Shown piece by piece: positions 58,298 to 64,000 of a stretch of 64,000 nucleotides of DNA; positions within the stretch are counted from its first letter, which is position 1, and each line of letters begins with the position of its first letter. The position numbers and the translations under genes are program-made. The DNA is from Sipunculus nudus (lineage: Eukaryota > Annelida > Sipuncula > Golfingiida > Sipunculidae). Under the pieces are notes generated by a model. It did not search any database, was not told where the DNA came from, and saw only the letters and a list, made by a program, of their open reading frames with translations. The stretch spans positions 38,881,229 through 38,945,228 of the forward strand of contig CM049314.1 of assembly GCA_026874595.1 (NCBI GenBank), written 5' to 3'.

Positions 58298-58386
58298 TGC
58301 TCCCCTGCATGGTTAAGCACTTTCACTATGATGTATTGAATTTCTATGTGTATTACTTTAATATATATATATATATATATATATAT
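58128..58386. repeat. Cluster of TA and CT microsatellites
   Basis: TA tracts at about 58128-58184, 58253-58294 and 58360-58386, with a CT-rich patch at 58222-58252. Confidence 0.93.
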
Positions 58387-58389
58387 TTT

Positions 58390-59040
58390 TATATATATGG
58401 GACAGAATTTAAAACTAAGATAATCTTTTCATTTCTGATGTTTTAGCATTGTATTAAAAAAATGTGTATTTCAAAGTGAATAATAGCTTCAATATTTTTT
58501 CTGATGAAATTTCCATGATATTTCCCTCTTTTATTGGAAACAAACCTGGTTGAAGATTTTATATACCCATTGGGAACTCCTAAGATAGTAGTTTAATTGC
58601 GGATTATTTTATCCATGTATCAGCATGATAATCCTCATATATTTCAATAATGCAGAGGTGATTATATTGTACGATGAACCTGGAGGTCAGAATTTCCATC
58701 ACTAGCGTGTAAAAGTTTGTTTACATGTATCAATGCGGGAAAGTTGGGGCACTAAATACATGCTGGGGCATGGAACAGATAATAGATAAAAACGGTTTCT
58801 GTAGAATTAATCAAACAGTTAATCATTAACTATCATTAATATATATAAACCATGCGGGGTCTTTATCGCCTAACAATGAGATGTAGTTTATGTGTAAATT
58901 GACTTATATACATACCAATGAATAGGCTTACTACGGGATGATTGTTCATTACCAGTGCGAATTTTATCGCCATGATATTTTCTTCATGATTACTTGCGTT
59001 TTAATCTATATACGAAGTTACACGTGATTTTTCAAGGAAG
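58390..59040. other. Non-coding stretch
   Basis: AT-rich; nothing recognised. Confidence 0.4.
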
Positions 59041-59046
59041 GGTATT

Positions 59047-59111
<65 letters not shown>

Positions 59112-59163
59112 AGATACATATATAGATATAGATATAGACACACACACAGTCATATATATATAT
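59041..59163. repeat. (TA)n tract with CA-rich end
   Basis: A TA run of about 30 units, then degenerate TA/GA/CA repeats. Confidence 0.93.
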
Positions 59164-59224
59164 ACTTAACCTTTTAGGTGAGCATTATCCTTAAACTCTG
59201 AGGGAAGAAAAATATTGCCCCTGG

Positions 59225-59430
59225 GAGACGCCGGGGGGGGGGGGGGGAGGGGTGCGACTAGAACATATACAGCCTTCTGTTTATTTACGGGATAAAGGTC
59301 CCGAGTTCGATCCCAACCACACCTCATCAAGGGAACATTACCCATGCAGGGGTTTTTGTCAGAGGGCACCTCAGAACCAGTTGAACTCACTCATTTGGCT
59401 TGATTGGAAGCAGGGGTCAAGTATGTTGCA
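59225..59430 (+). mobile_element. Possible tRNA-derived SINE fragment
   Basis: A B-box-like 'gagttcgatcc' at 59303-59313 follows a decayed A-box region. A poly(G) run (59231-59247) lies just upstream. It is not the same family as the 19.5-, 37.1- and 38.8-kb SINEs downstream of the B-box. Confidence 0.35.
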
Positions 59431-59434
59431 AATT

Positions 59435-60135
59435 TATTTTAATTTTTTAAAAAAATATTAACATTAAGGAAACCCATTCTGTTGTAATTGAACACAAATT
59501 GGTAAACGTGTCATGAAAATTAAATGTATGAAATTTTAAAATAAAGACTGTCAGAATTTGGCTGAGAGCTACATCTAATCTAAGCAGTTTAGGTATAAAT
59601 GCCATGCTCACCTTATTATTGCATTCCCGTTCGTTGATGGGACAGTGTCTCCAATACACCGTATATATTTAAATACTTTTTAAAAGCCAGATATATTAAA
59701 GAAGCGCTGTAACCATATTTTATATGCACTGGCGCCATTGCTCTGGTAAAGATTCTTGTAAGGTTTTAACGGGACATGACGTCATATACTTGGTGTATTA
59801 TCACCACAGACTACGAATATGGTATCAGTGGGCTTGTTCCGTTGCAGCTTGAACAGATATTGCAATGCACTCAAAGTGAGACGTCATACATGTGGTTGCT
59901 TCATGCCTTATTTCTACCTGAGTGAGACCACCTAGGATTCAGTGGTTTTTTTTCAGTATTAACAGTTGCTTCTGTTGTTCCGAACATAAAAACACAAAGC
60001 AGGAGGGGTATTTATCGAAAAATAGACTATTCTCATCACATCAAGCGACACCTGGCGGCGAAAACTGGCACTGAGTGTTTGGGAACTACATATATCGACA
60101 AAAACACATATCGTTATTCCCCATATGATATAAAT
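59435..60135. other. Non-coding stretch
   Basis: AT-rich; nothing recognised. Confidence 0.4.
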
Positions 60136-60138
60136 ATA

Positions 60139-61820
60139 CACTGTAAAAACACGTGTTAAAAAACAACACAAGAACTTGTGTTAAAGCATATGACACAATC
60201 TCGTGTTGTTGCAACACAAAACTTGTGTGAATGATGGGCTGTCCAGTGGAGAACATAAGCCTTGTGTTCTCTGTGTATCACGCTCACGGGCGTAGCAAGC
60301 GAGGTGATGGTTGTCGGTACAACCTAGGGGGGTCGACGGGGGGTTGATGCGCTCGCTCCTCCAAAGTTTGACGATATTATGCATATGCGCCTAACCCCCC
60401 CCCCCCCCTTATAAATGTTGCGGAGATTAGAATATCTGGTTGTAATGTTATTTTGAGGAGCAGAAAATCCTTGCATTTTCTGTGAAAGGTGTCCTATAAG
60501 CTTGATCTAAAAATGTTATTTTGCTCATATTATGGGATCGGATTGTACTCTATCCAATATAAATATCTAAATATAAACACATTTATATATATTTCTGGAT
60601 TTTTCTAATAAAAGTACAAAAGCATTTAGGTTACATTAAAGAATATATAGGGCATCCACTCCCCTCCCCAACATACACACACATATATTAGTATACACAC
60701 ACATATATATATGTATATGTTATATATAATTACTACTTAGTAATTCATGATAAAGATGTTCCATATATATGTATTTCTCTGTTCATCTGCATGCCTTTAA
60801 ATTATACGTACACTGATGTCGTTTCTTGAGTTTTACAATTTCTCAACAATTCTTTTATCTGTACGTGGACATTATTGTGATGTATAGGAAAAATTGGAAA
60901 ATGCTGGCCTGTAGTATGAGCCAATATTTAATAAATTATAAAGTCATTAACTTTTGTGTTCTGAGTGATTCTGATGATCGTTAATTTGGTTGAAAGTTTC
61001 CATTCAGTTTTGCTCCGGACCCTATTTTTATTATACATTAATTGTACACTTGGTCATATACATTTTATTTGAGAAAAATGACTATGTCAAGTTTTAAGGT
61101 TATTTAGCAAGCCTATTGAATGTCGTTTCCTTGAATGTTAGCAAAGGTAAACAGTAATTGAAAAGTACTACATTTTGAAATATATATGCCTAGATCATAC
61201 ATGTATTGTTCAGAAACATGTGTTGTAACATGTTATATGTAACGAAAATACAGTGTGTCCGTATTACTCCCTTACAAAGATAATGGTAAATTGTCAATCC
61301 AAAGTATTGGGCGAGGAGCACATCATTTTTATATCCACAAATTAACTTTAGTGTGTGAATAAATAACACAAGCAGGTTATTATATCGATACAAACGGTAT
61401 GTGTTAACAACACCAACCTTTTGTTACTGTAACCCAAGTAATGTGTGAATTAAAACCACATGTAGATTGTTAAATCAACACAAGTGGGATGGGTGAGGAA
61501 CAAAATATTTTGTTCCTGCAACACAAGTAATGTGTAAAAGAATAACACAAGTATATTGTTAAATCTACACAAGTCAGTTGGGTCAGGAACACAACACTTG
61601 TGTGCCTGTAACACAAGCAATGTGTCCATGCTTAACACAAAACTTGTGTTCTAACAACACAGAGAAAGTGTGATTTCAACACAAGACTTGGGTTGACATA
61701 TGACTTAACACAAGTACTTGTGTTAACAGAACACAAGTTTGTGTCTTTCATATATTACACAAGTATTGTGTTGCAGGGAACACAAACTTGTGTTTGGCCA
61801 ACACAAGTGTTTTTACAGTG
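60139..61820. mobile_element. Non-autonomous DNA transposon, CACTG ends, palindromic ACACAAGT arrays
   Basis: The termini CACTGTAAAAACAC (60139-60152) and its perfect reverse complement (61807-61820) are flanked on both sides by TA, a possible target duplication. Next to the ends, and along the right 450 bp, the 8-mer ACACAAGT and its complement ACTTGTGT recur many times, often fused into short palindromes such as 'aacacaagtacttgtgtt'. No transposase is visible. CACTG ends are known in the CMC group (CACTA/Chapaev-like), but the TA flank would also fit other superfamilies, so the class is left open. A block at 60283-60411 with a C run may be another repeat nested inside. Confidence 0.8.
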
Positions 61821-61824
61821 TAAA

Positions 61825-62575
61825 ACCAACTTTATCTTCAACAGAAGGTTTCCGGTGGCCTCTCTTGTTTGAAAATGATATCACGTGACCAAAATTCACA
61901 ATGCTTATTAGACCTCGACCAGGAAGCATATAATGCTTTTATCATCTTTGCTTGTTTGGTTTCTTGGTTGATTGATTTCTGTTAGAAACTTAACCAAAAT
62001 TAGTTATCGAAGGATTTTATAGGAATTGATGTAGAGGGTTATGGTAACACTAAAAATACCTATACTAAGTAAAAGGGATTATTCAAATACCTGGCTTATA
62101 TTAACTGAAGATAAGTCCTTGAAATTAAAAAAAAAGTAGGCCTGAAAACGCCTTTCCCACACATGTTGTCCGTTTTGTATATATCCACTTGTTTATAACA
62201 CTTGGGGGACGCCGGTCATTTGATTTGCGTTAAGTTTTATGATTCGGAAACAGGAGATTCAAGTGGGCATTGTTTGCCCCCTACAGGTGTTGCTTTCGAC
62301 TTCCGAAATATTGGCTTGCGGTGTAGTCCTATCTTCTGTGAAACAACACTGTTTATCATACAAAAGGAGCATTGCTCTAATTGAAATCTGATTATCTTCG
62401 CATAATCTTCAAACACACACTTGACAACTTGAATATCTTGATGTAATATTCTGTGTTTTGACAAATATGTAATTGTAATTCTGGGTTTGGTGACATAATG
62501 TGAAATGTAGAAAAATGATGTTACCGCAATATAAATTAATTCAGAAAAAAAAGTATTTAAAATTATATAAATAAG
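61825..62575. other. Non-coding stretch
   Basis: AT-rich. Overlapping 60-75 codon frames at 62202-62464 are unrecognised. Confidence 0.4.
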
Positions 62576-62579
62576 TTTG

Positions 62580-62730
62580 ATTTCACGGTGTATGCACTTG
62601 TCACTGGATAGTTCCGCGGAAACCGCAGGAAACAGGATAATTTTAATTGGCTCTTTACCCAGTGAATGCCCAGCGTTTAAGCAACTCCGGTGATATCGTC
62701 AGGCGATGAACGACGTCATCATTACTTACA
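62580..62730. other. GC-richer island 15, candidate regulatory element
   Basis: Contains 'gttccgcggaaac' (near-palindrome, about 62611) and 'gaacgacgtcatc' (CRE-like, about 62708). No coding frame. Confidence 0.25.
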
Positions 62731-62734
62731 AAGG

Positions 62735-63305
62735 CTCCGTTTTTACTTTTTTTTCTGTCTGAAGAAATAAAAATTTCCTCAAAAGTTGCGTTTTATAATC
62801 GACCTTAAATAATTAAATAGAGTTAACATGTTACTTACAAACGTATCTTCTTATTTTAGTTTATGCGAAGATCTGAACATCTTCTCAATCGATGCGTTCT
62901 AAAATTGACCTGTTCACCGAACAAAACCTCATGCAGAGGATATAACAAACCCAGTTTGCAGGAAAACACAGAAAGATTTGCTTAATTTGCATTGTTTGAC
63001 TCTGACATAAGAATGTTATGAATCAAAATATGGTAAAATTATTTATTGATATATTTGTGGTATGAAAGTCTATCTAAGTGTATTGTTAACAAAATGTTGT
63101 ATAACATAATATTATTTTTTAAAAAAATTCTATTTTAGAAGGTTCCTTCTGTAAGTTTGTGTCTTAATTAGCTTTCAAGAATGACTATGCTGTAGGACTG
63201 TCGGCATGGATCTTCAAATATCACTTAATTTATGAGAAAAAAAAATTTATATAAAATAAAAAAATGTTAAAGTTTTAAAGACCAGATACAAAACAAAAAC
63301 AATTA
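62735..63305. other. Non-coding stretch
   Basis: AT-rich; nothing recognised. Confidence 0.4.
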
Positions 63306-63309
63306 ATGA

Positions 63310-63645
63310 ACCCTCCCTGTCATTCCTACGGTGAGGTGTCATTTGTATGCAGTCGAGGTGCGCTTGTACGCATGCGCCAGTGAGCACGCGCCATCTGTGT
63401 GGCTGTTAAATTTCACAGAGCGTGAAAAAAAGTCGCCATTAAAATGTAGGTTTTATATCTGGGCGTCGCCGCAGGCTTTGGCGGTTTTGTCCGTTTCAGG
63501 TCAAAATGTCCACTCTGACTTGAGCCATCTGTTTACCGCATCACACTCGAGGAAGTTTTACAAAGCTACCGTTACTGTATTTGTTGTTATTTAAAGTTTA
63601 AAACGGTCACCGAACAGAAACCCCCGCAGGAGGCCCACCAATAAA
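63310..63645. other. GC-richer island 16, candidate regulatory element or exon relic
   Basis: An 87-codon + frame (63331-63594) has mixed codon use but no domain and no convincing splice pair. It contains NRF1-like half sites 'cgcatgcgcc' at about 63368. Confidence 0.25.
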
Positions 63646-63649
63646 CTAA

Positions 63650-64000
63650 AATGCGCGTTACGTTTGGAGACGGAAAGTTTTGTTCCCCTGTCGTAAAGAA
63701 ATTAAGAAATTGCTTTAGGAATAGAATTTTTAACACTCGGACATTCAGCAAAATGATCTCCTGACCATTGTGAAACGTTAAATGGCGTTTGTTTCCGATA
63801 GGCATTAATTGTGACAGTGCGCATATTTGTCATTCGTTTTTACCTTTGGACAATTGCGAGGAATAAAAGTTTGTTTAGTTTTCCCGATTCTTTCAATTGC
63901 AAGCCAATAACGTAAAAAACCACACCTGTTCCATTCGGCATTTTCTGGGATCGTTTCGGGAATTCATTGTAGTTATTTATCCGCTTGAGTAGTTATGACT
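63650..64000. other. Non-coding stretch
   Basis: Nothing recognised up to the window end. Confidence 0.4.

Noticed and set aside
1-64000. rRNA, snRNA or conserved microRNA genes
   Set aside because: No recognisable core sequence of 5S, U1, U2, U6 or common animal microRNAs was spotted on either strand by eye; a covariance-model search would be decisive.

Overview
This window is eukaryotic, AT-rich and almost free of recognisable host genes. It has no operons, no ribosome binding sites and no dense ORFs. It does have many (TA)n, (GT)n and (GA)n microsatellites, tRNA-derived SINEs, short inverted-repeat DNA elements, minisatellites and one nearly full-length LTR retrotransposon. The repeat mix (a Ty3/gypsy element of Gmr1-like gene order, several SINE and MITE families, long TA tracts) suggests a marine invertebrate, most likely a mollusc. 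That assignment is inference and cannot be proved from the window.

Layout. 1-16 kb: AT-rich sequence with a (CG)(TG)(GA) tract at 2.07 kb, GC-rich islands at 7.5-10.9 and 12.3 kb, a 15-bp minisatellite at 11.5 kb and a large TA/GT compound microsatellite at 13.8-14.26 kb. 16.05-16.73 kb: a CpG-rich block with an open reading frame and CRE- and NRF1-like sites. 18-29 kb: minisatellite, SINEs, a MITE with GGACTC-type repeats, a possible internal exon at 22.2 kb, a TATA box with a small membrane-protein ORF at 26 kb, and a 155-bp TRIM/SINE-like element inside a TA tract at 28.5 kb. 29.36-37.02 kb: a 32-bp satellite split by a 6.7-kb LTR retrotransposon (29519-36254). 37-46 kb: SINEs, a GC3-rich candidate last exon with polyadenylation signal (39.66-39.99 kb), a POU/CRE/SOX-like cluster at 40.6 kb, a hAT-like MITE carrying a 27-bp minisatellite (42.5-43.07 kb), a compact CRE-CRE-CCAAT-TATA promoter (43.95-44.03 kb) and a candidate last exon (45.39 kb). 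46-64 kb: non-coding, with GC-rich islands that look like cis-regulatory elements, many TA tracts, and a 1.68-kb inverted-repeat transposon with CACTG ends (60.14-61.82 kb).

The best-supported unit is the retrotransposon. In order it reads LTR, tRNA-Pro primer site, gag with a SCAN-like capsid region and a CCHC knuckle, a protease remnant, integrase, reverse transcriptase, RNase H, polypurine tract, LTR. Integrase lies before reverse transcriptase, which is the Gmr1-type order and not the usual gypsy order. The copy is dead, with several frameshifts and stops, a broken YxDD box, an internal integrase deletion and a lost protease active site. The rest of the window is best read as an intergenic or long-intronic regulatory landscape loaded with repeats. 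The few exon and promoter calls are hypotheses.
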